Origin: DATAYA01 sp036272815
GTDB taxonomy: Bacteria; Pseudomonadota; Alphaproteobacteria; Acetobacterales; Acetobacteraceae
DNA: 8,892 bases
Direction of reading: 5' to 3'
NCBI GenBank assembly: GCA_036272815.1
Contig: DATAYA010000064.1
Span: 1-8,892 of the forward strand
Shown here one piece after another: positions 1 through 6,688 of the stretch; the stretch's first letter is position 1, and each line of letters begins with the position of its first letter. Made by a program: the position numbers and the translations under genes. The notes beneath the pieces were generated by a model, which worked only from the letters and a program-made list of their open reading frames with translations, made no database searches and was not told the origin of the DNA.

Positions 1-153
1 ACCCTTGCGTTCCAGCGCGCAATCCCGGGGACGCAGTTGGGCGAGGGGGCGGCGATCGCGGTGGCGATGATCCCGTTCCTGATCGTGGCAACCGCGCTCA
101 GCTATTTCGGCCTCGGTCGGCGCAAGTGGCAGCAGGGGGCCGGCGATGAGTGA
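1..153 (+). CDS. Sugar ABC transporter permease, C-terminal end (partial)
   Basis: Only the last 50 codons are present, read in frame 1 and ending in TGA at 151-153. The peptide shows a Q-L-G-E-G-A-A-I-A-V-A stretch followed by a hydrophobic segment and a short basic tail (GRRKWQQ). This is how the last transmembrane helix of MalF/UgpA-type inner-membrane permeases usually ends. It would form the heterodimeric channel of a carbohydrate importer with the next gene, whose start codon lies 8 bp inside this one (ATGAGTGA). Such overlaps indicate cotranscription and translational coupling. The 5' part, any binding protein and the ATPase lie outside the window. The substrate cannot be read from this fragment; the sulfoquinovosidase nearby makes a sulfosugar a possibility. 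The fragment is short, so the family call rests on its end motif plus the neighbour. Confidence 0.8.
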   Translation, partial: TLAFQRAIPGTQLGEGAAIAVAMIPFLIVATALSYFGLGRRKWQQGAGDE

Positions 154-1042
154 CGTGGCGGCGGATGCGGGACGCTCCGATCAGGGTGCGCCGGAGCGGC
201 TGGCCTGGGACAGCCGCGCGCGGCGGATGGTGACGGTCTACCTGCCGCTCGCCATCTTTATCATCGTGCTGCTGTTCCCATTCTACTGGATGGCGATCAC
301 CGCCATCAAGCCGAACTACGAGCTTTACGACTACAAAAAGTACAACCCGTTCTGGGTGCACAGCCCGACGCTCGAGAACATCCGCAACCTGCTGTTTAAG
401 ACCGACTACCCGCGCTGGCTGCTCATCACCATGACGGTCGCCATCTGCGCGACTGCGATCTCGCTGTTCTCGAGCGTTCTCGCCGCCTACGCGATCGAGC
501 GGCTGCGGTTCCGCGGCTCGCAGAATGTCGGGCTGCTGATCTATCTCGCCTACCTCGTGCCGCCGACGATCCTGTTCATCCCGCTGGCGAGCGTCATTTT
601 TCAATTTGGCCTCTACGACAGTCCCGTGGCGCTGATCCTGACGTATCCGACATTCCTGGTTCCGTTCTGTACATGGCTGCTGATCGGCTACTTCAAGTCG
701 ATTCCGTACGAGCTGGAAGAATGTGCGCTGATCGACGGCGCCTCGCGGTTGCAAATTCTACGGCGGATCACGCTGCCGCTCGCGGTGCCGGGACTGATTT
801 CGGCGGGCATCTTCGCCTTCACGCTGTCGTGGAACGAGTTCATCTACGCATTGGCCTTCATCGAGTCGACCGAGAACAAGACGGTGCCGGTCGCGGTGCT
901 GACCGAACTGGTCACCGGCGACGTGTACCAGTGGGGATCGTTGATGGCGGGCGCGCTGCTGGGGTCGGTGCCGGTGGCTCTCTTCTACTCATTGTTCGTC
1001 GAGTACTACGTCTCCAGCTTGACCGGGGCAGTGAAGGAGTAA
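146..1042 (+). CDS. Carbohydrate ABC transporter permease (MalG family)
   Basis: A 298-residue inner-membrane permease of the binding-protein-dependent transport family, the usual length for MalG/UgpE-type partners. About six hydrophobic segments are visible, near residues 31-50, 93-117, 127-150, 160-182, 215-235 and 266-290. The cytoplasmic EAA loop that docks to the ATPase spans about 191-216 (EECALIDGAS, then LPLAVPG), with the family's conserved E-A-x-x-I-D-G-A-S pattern. The ATG at 146 is supported by AGGGGG at 134-139, six bases upstream, and by the 8-bp overlap with the preceding permease gene. It should pair with that permease, an ATPase and a periplasmic binding protein to import a sugar or sugar derivative. 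The substrate is not determinable from the sequence; a sulfoquinovosyl glycerol importer is suggested only by the GH31 gene 1.7 kb away. A hairpin-rich repeat begins directly after the stop codon. Confidence 0.93.
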   Translation: MSDVAADAGRSDQGAPERLAWDSRARRMVTVYLPLAIFIIVLLFPFYWMAITAIKPNYELYDYKKYNPFWVHSPTLENIRNLLFKTDYPRWLLITMTVAICATAISLFSSVLAAYAIERLRFRGSQNVGLLIYLAYLVPPTILFIPLASVIFQFGLYDSPVALILTYPTFLVPFCTWLLIGYFKSIPYELEECALIDGASRLQILRRITLPLAVPGLISAGIFAFTLSWNEFIYALAFIESTENKTVPVAVLTELVTGDVYQWGSLMAGALLGSVPVALFYSLFVEYYVSSLTGAVKE

Positions 1043-1120
1043 GGCCAGGGGCGCTGCCCCTGGACCCCCCGGGGTTTCCAAAGGGCGACTGCCCTTTGGC
1101 GGGTCTGGGCAGAGCCCAGC
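1043..1120. repeat. Multi-hairpin GC-rich intergenic element, copy 1
   Basis: The 86-bp gap between two tail-to-tail genes is almost filled by three consecutive hairpins. They are CCAGGGGC / GCCCCTGG (1045-1052 with 1056-1063, loop GCT), CCAAAGGGC / GCCCTTTGG (1078-1086 with 1091-1099, loop GACT) and CTGGGC / GCCCAG (1105-1110 with 1114-1119, loop AGA). All three stems are perfect. A second, related copy lies at 8013-8124. The element starts right after the permease stop codon and ends about 9 bp from the stop of the M81 gene on the other strand. It could serve as a two-way terminator or RNA 3'-end stabiliser, although no strong T-run follows any stem. A REP-like interspersed repeat is the broader class it resembles. 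Confidence 0.75.
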
Positions 1121-1128
1121 GTTTTGCC

Positions 1129-2589
1129 TTAGGCAAACGGGTCGGCGACACGCGGCCAATAGGGCGTCTGCAACTTCGTATACGGTATCGCGCCGAAATC
1201 CGGCCCAATCGCGCCAGGCGCGGCGACGTAACGTACCTCGCGCGCGATTGGCGCAAAACCCGCGTAAAAGTGCTGCGTCGACTTCACGACCACGATCCGC
1301 TTGTCGGCGAGCGTCAGGCCGATGCCGGTGAACGCGTCCGGGTGAAACGTCTGCTGCCGGTTGCTCACCAGCACGATGTCGATCCCGCCGCTGCGCACCC
1401 AAGCGCTCGGCCCGAGCGCGGACCGGCCACCAGAGAGCCCGGTCTGCTCATGCTGATCGCGCACCGCCCGCACCTCGACCGGGAGGTCGATCGGCATTCC
1501 GGAGGCGGCGCCGCACTTGCCGCCGATGCGCAGCATCATCCGTGCCCCCTCCCCCCATTCCTGCGCGAAGCGCACCGCGAGCGGGTCCCAGAAGATGCCG
1601 ATGACAACACCTTCGATGCCGCGCTCCACCAGCCGGCGCAGGATCGGCGTGCTGTCCGCCGGCGCGCCGCCGCCGGCATTGTCGGCGACGTCCGCGAGTA
1701 CCGTCGGCCGCCCCGCTTGCGCAGCGAGGGCCGCGTCAATTCCGGCGTCGATCGTGTCGTGCGCGGTCGCCGCCTGCTCACGCATCTCCCATATCTCCCG
1801 CCCGAGGCGCGCGGCGAGTGCCGCCGCCGCGTCGGCGTCGCCATCGGCGACAACCACGACCTTCGATCCGACGTCAGCCACGTCGCCCCACGGAAAGCCG
1901 TGCCCGAACGAGACCGACAGGATCGGCCCCTTCCCTTCGTGCTCGGTCATGCGACGCACGAAACTGCGCATCGGCTCGAGCGGCGTGCGCCACATGTTGA
2001 TGATGCGGCAGTCATGGAAGGCGATCACCGGCCGGATTTCGCCGCGTTGCGCGCGCAGGCAAAGCGGGTAGAGTTCGCGGGCGCGGTCGGCCATGTCGAT
2101 GTGCGGGTATTCCTTGAAGGTGATGATGACATCGGCGGCCTGTCGCATCCGCTCGGTCAGATGGCAGTGCAGGTCAAGCTCGATGCCGATCGTGGCGCCG
2201 GCCCCCACGATCGCGCGGACCCGCGCCAGGGTGTCGCCCTCGCAATCGTCGTAGCCGTCCGCGACCATCGCGCCGTGCATGAACAGCAGCACGACATCGA
2301 CCGGCATCGCCGCCCGCAGGTCGTCGAGCAGCATGTCGCGCAGTTCTTCGTAGACACTGCGCAACGTGGTGCCGGCGGGCTGCGCGCCAGCGGTCAGGCT
2401 CTCGACGATTTCGTGGTCCTCGGCCTCGGCCATGCGGCGCCACTCGGTCAGCGGGATATTGCCGCTCACCGGCGCGTGGCGGCTGCCGTCGCGGCGGTGG
2501 AAGCCGCGGTCCATGAAGCTCGCGCGCCCGGTCGGGATCGGCGAGAAGGTGTTGGTCTCGGTGGACAGGCTGGCCATGAACAGCTTCAC
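1129..2589 (-). CDS. M81 family metallopeptidase (MlrC-like)
   Basis: A 486-residue protein of the M81/MlrC family, the usual length. The N-terminal M81 domain covers about 1-293 and the MlrC C-terminal domain about 298-478. It starts with the typical S-T-E-T-N-T-F-S-P motif (E11). It keeps a histidine in MHGAM (H105), the D-L-H-C-H motif (D139, H141) and YPHID (H163). The spacings between these (94, 34, 2 and 22 residues) match what I recall for the zinc-site residues of Sphingopyxis MlrC (E56, H150, D184, H186, H208). The C-terminal domain shows DNAGGGAPADST at 303-314. MlrC cleaves linearised microcystin, but most homologues lie next to transporters in bacteria that do not degrade toxins, and their substrates are unknown; a small imported peptide or amide is a guess. 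The GTG start at 2589 has GGAG seven bases upstream. The gene is divergent from the GH31 gene and convergent with the permease gene. No signal peptide is evident. Confidence 0.93.
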   Translation of the reverse strand: MKLFMASLSTETNTFSPIPTGRASFMDRGFHRRDGSRHAPVSGNIPLTEWRRMAEAEDHEIVESLTAGAQPAGTTLRSVYEELRDMLLDDLRAAMPVDVVLLFMHGAMVADGYDDCEGDTLARVRAIVGAGATIGIELDLHCHLTERMRQAADVIITFKEYPHIDMADRARELYPLCLRAQRGEIRPVIAFHDCRIINMWRTPLEPMRSFVRRMTEHEGKGPILSVSFGHGFPWGDVADVGSKVVVVADGDADAAAALAARLGREIWEMREQAATAHDTIDAGIDAALAAQAGRPTVLADVADNAGGGAPADSTPILRRLVERGIEGVVIGIFWDPLAVRFAQEWGEGARMMLRIGGKCGAASGMPIDLPVEVRAVRDQHEQTGLSGGRSALGPSAWVRSGGIDIVLVSNRQQTFHPDAFTGIGLTLADKRIVVVKSTQHFYAGFAPIAREVRYVAAPGAIGPDFGAIPYTKLQTPYWPRVADPFA

Positions 2590-2708
2590 GATCGGGCTCC
2601 TGCGCTAGGACGCGCGAACATGCGCGCGCGAGCGGCGCGCGGCAACGGGGCGGCCTGGATGACAGCGGCCGCATTGTCGGGCAGGACACGCCACGTCGGA
2701 GAGGTGTG
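2590..2708. promoter_or_regulatory. Divergent intergenic region, probable promoter region for the M81 and GH31 genes
   Basis: This 119-bp gap separates the starts of two divergent genes, so promoters for both most likely lie here. I see no convincing -35/-10 pair. Alternating GC-rich palindromic stretches are present, for example GCGCG and CGCGC flanking AACATG near 2612-2627, which could be part of an operator or just compositional. The call rests on gene orientation alone. Confidence 0.4.
2698..2704 (+). promoter_or_regulatory. Ribosome binding site that favours the ATG start of the GH31 gene
   Basis: GGAGAGG ends four bases before ATG 2709 but only one base before the in-frame GTG at 2706. 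The spacing favours ATG 2709 as the start codon. Confidence 0.6.
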
Positions 2709-4715
2709 ATGGAGCTGAGCTGTACCCCGTCCGGATTCGTGCTTCGCCATCGCGGCAGGACGTTGCTGGCGCACGCGGCGGGGCGGCCATTCGCATTCGT
2801 GGGAAGCGGCCGGCCGCGCATCGTCGCCCATCGCGGCAATTTCGCGATCGAGGACGATCTCGACAGCCGCATCCCGCTCGACAATGCCGTGCTCGAGGGG
2901 CACCGGCTGTCGCTCCGCCGCAGTCCGGGCAAGGCGCCGTTGCTGGTGATCGAGGCCGATCTCGGCCCCGACACCGCAATCCTGCGCGTGGTCGATGCCG
3001 CGCCCTGGATCAACCGCCTCTGGCTGCTTCTGCCGGCCGACCCCGATGAGGCTGTGTGGGGTTGCGGCGAACAGATGTCCTATCTCGACCTGCGTGGCCG
3101 GCGCTTCCGCATCTGGACCTCCGAGCCGGGCGTCGGACGCGACAAGACGAGCCCGGTCACGTTCGCGGCCGACCGCACTGGCATGGCGGGCGGCGACTAC
3201 GACCACACCAGTTATCCGCAGCCGACTTTTCTGTCGTCCCGCGGTCATGCCGTGCATCTCGACAGCACGGCGCACGCGCGGTTCGACTTCCGCCATCCCG
3301 ATCGGCACGAGCTGGAGGTCTGGGCGGTGCCGGCGGCAATCGAGTTCCATGCCGCGCCCGACCTACCCACGCTGGTCGGGCGGATGGCGGACCGGTTCGG
3401 CCGGCCGGCGGCGTTGCCCGAATGGGTCGATCGCGGCGTCATCCTTGGCCTCAAGCGCGGGCAGGACCATGCGGGGGCGCGGCTCGACGAGGCGGCGCGC
3501 GCCGGCGTACGCGTGGCCGGGCTGTGGTGCGAGGACTGGGCCGGCGTGCGGCAGACCGAGTTCGGCACGCGCCTGTTCTGGGACTGGCGCTGGCAGCGCG
3601 CGCGCTATCCCCGCCTTCCGGAACTGATCGCGCGGCTGCACGGCGAGGGCAAGAAATTCCTCGGCTATGTCAGCCCGTATCTCTGCCGCGACGGCACGCT
3701 GTTCGCCGAAGCCGAGGCGGCCGGCGCGTTCGCGCGCGACGCGGCCGGCGGCACGGCGCTGGTCGACTTCGGCGAGTTTGAATGCGGCGTGATCGATTTC
3801 ACCGCGCCCGAAGCGGGCGACTGGTTCCGCGCGCGCATCCTGCGCCGCGAGATGCTCGATCTCGGCATGGATGGCTGGATGGCGGATTTCGGCGAATACC
3901 TGCCGACCGCCATTCGGCTCGCGAGCGGCGCCGATCCGATGCTCGAGCACAATACCTGGCCGCTGCGCTGGGCCGAGCAGAACGCGCGCGCGCTGGCCGA
4001 AGCGGGTCGGACCGGCGATGCGCTCTTCTTCATGCGCGCGGGCGGGGCGGGCACGCAGGCGCATTGCCCGCTGCTCTGGGCGGGCGACCAGTGCGTCGAT
4101 TTCTCCCGCCATGACGGGCTGGAGACGGCGGTGTGCGCGGCGCTCTCGGCGGGGCTGGTCGGCAATGCGTGCAGCCACAGCGACATCGGCGGCTACACCA
4201 GCCTGTTCGGACTGCGGCGGACGCCGGAGCTGTTCATGCGCTGGGCGGAACTCGCCGCATTTACGCCGGTGATGCGTACGCATGAGGGCAACCGGCCGGC
4301 GGACAATTTCCAGTGGTGGGAGGATGCGGGCGTGACCGCGCACCTCGCCCGAATGACGGCGCTGTTCGCGGCGCTGGCGCCCTATCGCCGCGTCCTGATC
4401 GCCGAGGCGGCATCCTGCGGCCTTCCGCTGATGCGGCCGCTCTTCCTGCATGCGCCACAGGACCGGGCGCTCGCCGGCATCCACGACCAGTTCCTGCTCG
4501 GCTCCGACCTGCTGGTGGCCCCCGTCCACACGCCGGGCGTGGATGCGTGGGAGGTGATGCTGCCGGCGGGGTCGGATTGGCGGCACCTCTGGTCGGGCGA
4601 GGCGTGGCGCGGCGGCTTGCCGGCGCGTGTGGCGGCACCGCTCGGGACTCCGCCGGTCTTCGTGCGCGTGGGCGGCGCGTGGGAGGAGCGGCTGTCGGCG
4701 CTGGGCGGGATCTGA
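2709..4715 (+). CDS. yihQ: Sulfoquinovosidase, glycoside hydrolase family 31 (YihQ/SmoI type)
   Basis: A 668-residue GH31 enzyme (E. coli YihQ is 678). Sulfoquinovosidases hydrolyse the alpha-glycosidic bond of sulfoquinovosyl glycerol, freeing sulfoquinovose for sulfolysis. The N-terminal beta-sandwich covers about 1-230, followed by the catalytic barrel and C-terminal beta domains. The nucleophile is D393 in WMADFGEYLP and the acid/base is D460 in WAGDQ. The residues that bind the sulfonate in known SQases align as K249 (GLKRG), E275 (CEDW), R288 and W291 (TRLFW), and Y496 (HSDIGGYT). From memory of the family, this is the KERWY signature of the Agrobacterium enzyme, as opposed to QQRWY in E. 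coli. Ordinary alpha-glucosidases lack this set. No signal peptide is seen, so it should act in the cytoplasm on an imported glycoside, consistent with the ABC permeases upstream. It diverges from the M81 gene. Automated annotation might call it simply alpha-glucosidase. Confidence 0.92.
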   Translation: MELSCTPSGFVLRHRGRTLLAHAAGRPFAFVGSGRPRIVAHRGNFAIEDDLDSRIPLDNAVLEGHRLSLRRSPGKAPLLVIEADLGPDTAILRVVDAAPWINRLWLLLPADPDEAVWGCGEQMSYLDLRGRRFRIWTSEPGVGRDKTSPVTFAADRTGMAGGDYDHTSYPQPTFLSSRGHAVHLDSTAHARFDFRHPDRHELEVWAVPAAIEFHAAPDLPTLVGRMADRFGRPAALPEWVDRGVILGLKRGQDHAGARLDEAARAGVRVAGLWCEDWAGVRQTEFGTRLFWDWRWQRARYPRLPELIARLHGEGKKFLGYVSPYLCRDGTLFAEAEAAGAFARDAAGGTALVDFGEFECGVIDFTAPEAGDWFRARILRREMLDLGMDGWMADFGEYLPTAIRLASGADPMLEHNTWPLRWAEQNARALAEAGRTGDALFFMRAGGAGTQAHCPLLWAGDQCVDFSRHDGLETAVCAALSAGLVGNACSHSDIGGYTSLFGLRRTPELFMRWAELAAFTPVMRTHEGNRPADNFQWWEDAGVTAHLARMTALFAALAPYRRVLIAEAASCGLPLMRPLFLHAPQDRALAGIHDQFLLGSDLLVAPVHTPGVDAWEVMLPAGSDWRHLWSGEAWRGGLPARVAAPLGTPPVFVRVGGAWEERLSALGGI

Positions 4716-4795
4716 CGCAGGTCGCCAGCCCGGCGGCGATCGAATAGCATTCGGCGTATTTTGCAACGCGGCTTCCAGACGAGAATTGCAGGAGT

Positions 4796-5773
4796 GTGAC
4801 GCTTGAGTCCGATCCGCTGGCAGCGCGCTCACTGAAGACGCCCTCACCGAAGGCAGAGGCGCTGGTGATCGCCGCGGCGCTGGCCGGCTTGCAGACGCAG
4901 GCGACCGGACTTGCTGAGGCGGCTGATCTCGATCCGGTTCCCCGCCCGCTCGCGCCGCGCGCGCCGTGGCGCTACATCCCGCCGCGCCTGTGGCCGGCGC
5001 CGCTCGCCGCGGTGGACCTGCATGACACGCCGTCAGGCATCGTCATCGGCTGCGGCGGCATGGCGGCCGTGGTCGGGGCCGCGCTGCGCCGCGCGGATCG
5101 ACCGGTCGTGCAGGTGCAACATCCGCGCATGGACCCGGCGCGGTTCGATCTCGTGGTGGTCAACCCGCACGATCGGCTCTCGGGACCGAACGTGCTGGTG
5201 GCGCGCACCGCACTCCATCGTGCGACGCAGGTGCGGCTGCGCGAGGCCGCCGCCGCCTGGGCGCCGCGTCTCGCGCATCTGCCGCGGCCGCTGGTCGCGG
5301 TGCTGGTGGGCGGCAGCAACGGGCGGCACCGGTTCGGACCGCCGGAGGCGGCGCGGCTCGGGGCTGATCTCGCCGCGATGATGCGCCGCGACCGGGTCGG
5401 GCTGGCGCTCACGCCATCCCGCCGCACCGGTGCCGAGGCGCAGGCCGCACTCGCCGCGGCACTGGCGCCGGCCGGCGCGTGGCTCTGGGACGGTGCCGGC
5501 GAAAATCCCTATTTCGGGCTGCTGGCGCTGGCCGATGCGATCGTGGTGACGGAGGACAGCGTCTCGATGGTCTCCGAGGCGGTGGCGACGGCGGCGCCCG
5601 TGCTGGTGGCCCCCCTTCCCGGCCGGTCGCGGCGGATCGCCGCGTTCACGGACGGGCTCGTCACCGCTGGGCGGGTGCGGCCCTTCGCCGGGCGGTTCGA
5701 GACCTGGCCGGTCGAGCCGCTCGACGACACGCCGGCGATCGGGGCGGAGGTGCGGCGGCGGCTCGGGCTCTGA
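4796..5773 (+). CDS. ELM1 family protein (DUF1022), GT-B-like
   Basis: A 325-residue protein of the family named after plant ELM1, a mitochondrial fission factor. In bacteria the function is unknown, and the fold is thought to resemble GT-B glycosyltransferases. Family landmarks are QVQHPRMDPARFDLVVVNPHDRLSGPNVL split over residues 106-117 (QVQHPRMDPARF) and 118-134, the VLVGGSNGRHRF stretch at 169-180, and TEDSVSMVSEA at 252-262, a likely nucleotide-sugar-type site. The N-terminus is odd: the usual acidic/GH motif (D-x-R-x-G-H before QALGLAEA) is replaced by AAALAGLQTQATGLAEAA at 26-43, so one expected conserved His is absent. The start is uncertain. GTG 4796 is the first possible in-frame start after a TAG at 4745-4747, but GGAG (4791-4794) sits only one base away. 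GTG 4865 is an alternative that leaves the conserved region intact. The gene lies 80 bp after the GH31 gene and 72 bp before the next. Confidence 0.85.
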   Translation: MTLESDPLAARSLKTPSPKAEALVIAAALAGLQTQATGLAEAADLDPVPRPLAPRAPWRYIPPRLWPAPLAAVDLHDTPSGIVIGCGGMAAVVGAALRRADRPVVQVQHPRMDPARFDLVVVNPHDRLSGPNVLVARTALHRATQVRLREAAAAWAPRLAHLPRPLVAVLVGGSNGRHRFGPPEAARLGADLAAMMRRDRVGLALTPSRRTGAEAQAALAAALAPAGAWLWDGAGENPYFGLLALADAIVVTEDSVSMVSEAVATAAPVLVAPLPGRSRRIAAFTDGLVTAGRVRPFAGRFETWPVEPLDDTPAIGAEVRRRLGL

Positions 5774-5801
5774 TCCGCTTGCCCCGGTCCGCTTGCCCCG
5801 G
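5774..5801. repeat. Tandem duplication of a 14-bp unit
   Basis: TCCGCTTGCCCCGG occurs twice in a row (5774-5787 and 5788-5801), with no mismatch, directly after the stop codon of the ELM1 gene. It lies in the 72-bp gap before the hydrolase gene. No regulatory meaning is evident; slippage during replication is a simple explanation. Confidence 0.85.
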
Positions 5802-5833
5802 CGGCCGCGGCAGTGCTTGATGGCAACGAGACG

Positions 5834-5840
5834 AGGAGAG
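5834..5840 (+). promoter_or_regulatory. Ribosome binding site deciding the hydrolase start
   Basis: AGGAGAG lies five bases before ATG 5846. It rules out the longer reading from TTG 5813, which would add 11 residues (MLDGNETRRAA) upstream of the family's usual first strand MRVSVVQM. Confidence 0.8.
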
Positions 5841-5845
5841 CGGCA

Positions 5846-6682
5846 ATGCGCGTGAGCGTGGTGCAGATGACCCCGGGGCACGTGAAGGCGGAGAACATCG
5901 CCCAGGCACGCAGCCTGATCGACGGCGCGACGGCGGAGGACCGGCCCGACATCATCAGCCTGCCCGAGGTCTGGACGTGCCTCGGCGGGGACAGCGCGAC
6001 CAAGCTCGCCGAGGCCGAGCCGCTGCCGCCGCCGGGCTCCAACGAGCCGGGGGGTGCGGCGTACGAGTTCCTCCGCTCGGTGGCGCGCGAGAAGCGCATC
6101 CATGTCCACGGCGGCTCGATCATCGAACGCGCGGGCCAGCGGCTGTTCAACACCACGGTGGTGTTCGATCCGCAGGGCGGCGAGATCGCGCGGTATCGAA
6201 AAATCCACCTGTTCGACATCACGGCACCGGACGGCACCGGCTATCGCGAAAGTGCAGCCTTCGGTGCGGGCGATGCGGTGGTGACCTACGAGGCGAACGG
6301 CACCAAGGTTGGCTGCGCGATCTGCTACGATCTGCGGTTCCCCGAGCTGTTTCTGGCACTCCGCCGCGCCGGCGCCGAGCTGATCTTCCTGCCCGCCGCC
6401 TTCACGCTGCAGACCGGCAAGGACCATTGGGAGGCGCTGCTGCGGGCGCGCGCGATCGAGACGCAGTGCTGGTTTGCCGCCCCATCGGCATGGGGCCGCC
6501 ACCTGGAAGGCGGACGCGAGCCGCGCTTCACCTATGGGCATTCGCTGGTGTGCGACCCGTGGGGGCACGTGGTGGCGAAGGTCTCGGACGGGACCGGCTG
6601 GGCGACGGCGCGCATCGATCCCGCGATCACCGCACGGGTGCGCCGCGACATGCCCGTGCTGGAGCATCGCAGGCTCGCCTGA
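5846..6682 (+). CDS. Carbon-nitrogen hydrolase, Nit family (deaminated glutathione amidase-like)
   Basis: A 278-residue nitrilase-superfamily enzyme. The catalytic triad is clear: E41 in SLPEVW, K119 in RYRKIHLFD and C160 in AICYDLRFPEL. The YRKIHLFD and ICYDLRFPE signatures, together with HWEALLRARAIETQCW at 194-209 and GHSLVCDPWGHV near 231-242, place it in the Nit1/Nit2 branch. Members act as amidases on deaminated glutathione or on omega-amides such as alpha-ketoglutaramate, a metabolite-repair role in the cytoplasm. Sequence reading alone does not settle which substrate is used. The family's residues are intact and its length is normal. It is followed six bases later by NAD kinase and likely shares its transcript. 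The ATG start is supported by a Shine-Dalgarno sequence and by the N-terminal beta strand typical of the family. Confidence 0.92.
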   Translation: MRVSVVQMTPGHVKAENIAQARSLIDGATAEDRPDIISLPEVWTCLGGDSATKLAEAEPLPPPGSNEPGGAAYEFLRSVAREKRIHVHGGSIIERAGQRLFNTTVVFDPQGGEIARYRKIHLFDITAPDGTGYRESAAFGAGDAVVTYEANGTKVGCAICYDLRFPELFLALRRAGAELIFLPAAFTLQTGKDHWEALLRARAIETQCWFAAPSAWGRHLEGGREPRFTYGHSLVCDPWGHVVAKVSDGTGWATARIDPAITARVRRDMPVLEHRRLA

Positions 6683-6688
6683 CGCGCG

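Noticed and set aside
1043..1120. CRISPR-like array from the clustered palindromes
   Set aside because: The hairpins differ from one another, spacing is irregular and there are no repeat-spacer units. The same order recurs elsewhere as one element.
1043..1120. Classical rho-independent terminator
   Set aside because: The stems are strong but no T-run follows them on either strand, so a standard intrinsic terminator cannot be claimed.
2706..2708. GTG as the start of the GH31 gene
   Set aside because: It lies only one base from the ribosome site. The adjacent ATG at 2709 is better spaced.
673..2709. Long plus-strand open frame of 678 codons opposite the M81 gene
   Set aside because: It is Arg/Ala/Asp-rich with no family resemblance and overlaps a well-supported permease and the M81 gene. 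High GC leaves few stops in antisense frames.
2709..4715. Reading the GH31 enzyme as a general alpha-glucosidase or alpha-xylosidase
   Set aside because: The R-x-x-W pair, the Tyr after DIGG and the K/E positions fit sulfoquinovosidases, and similarity to YihQ runs along the whole catalytic domain.
3363..4847. Minus-strand open frame of 494 codons opposite the GH31 gene
   Set aside because: It is antisense to a gene with every catalytic residue in place and shows no domain of its own.
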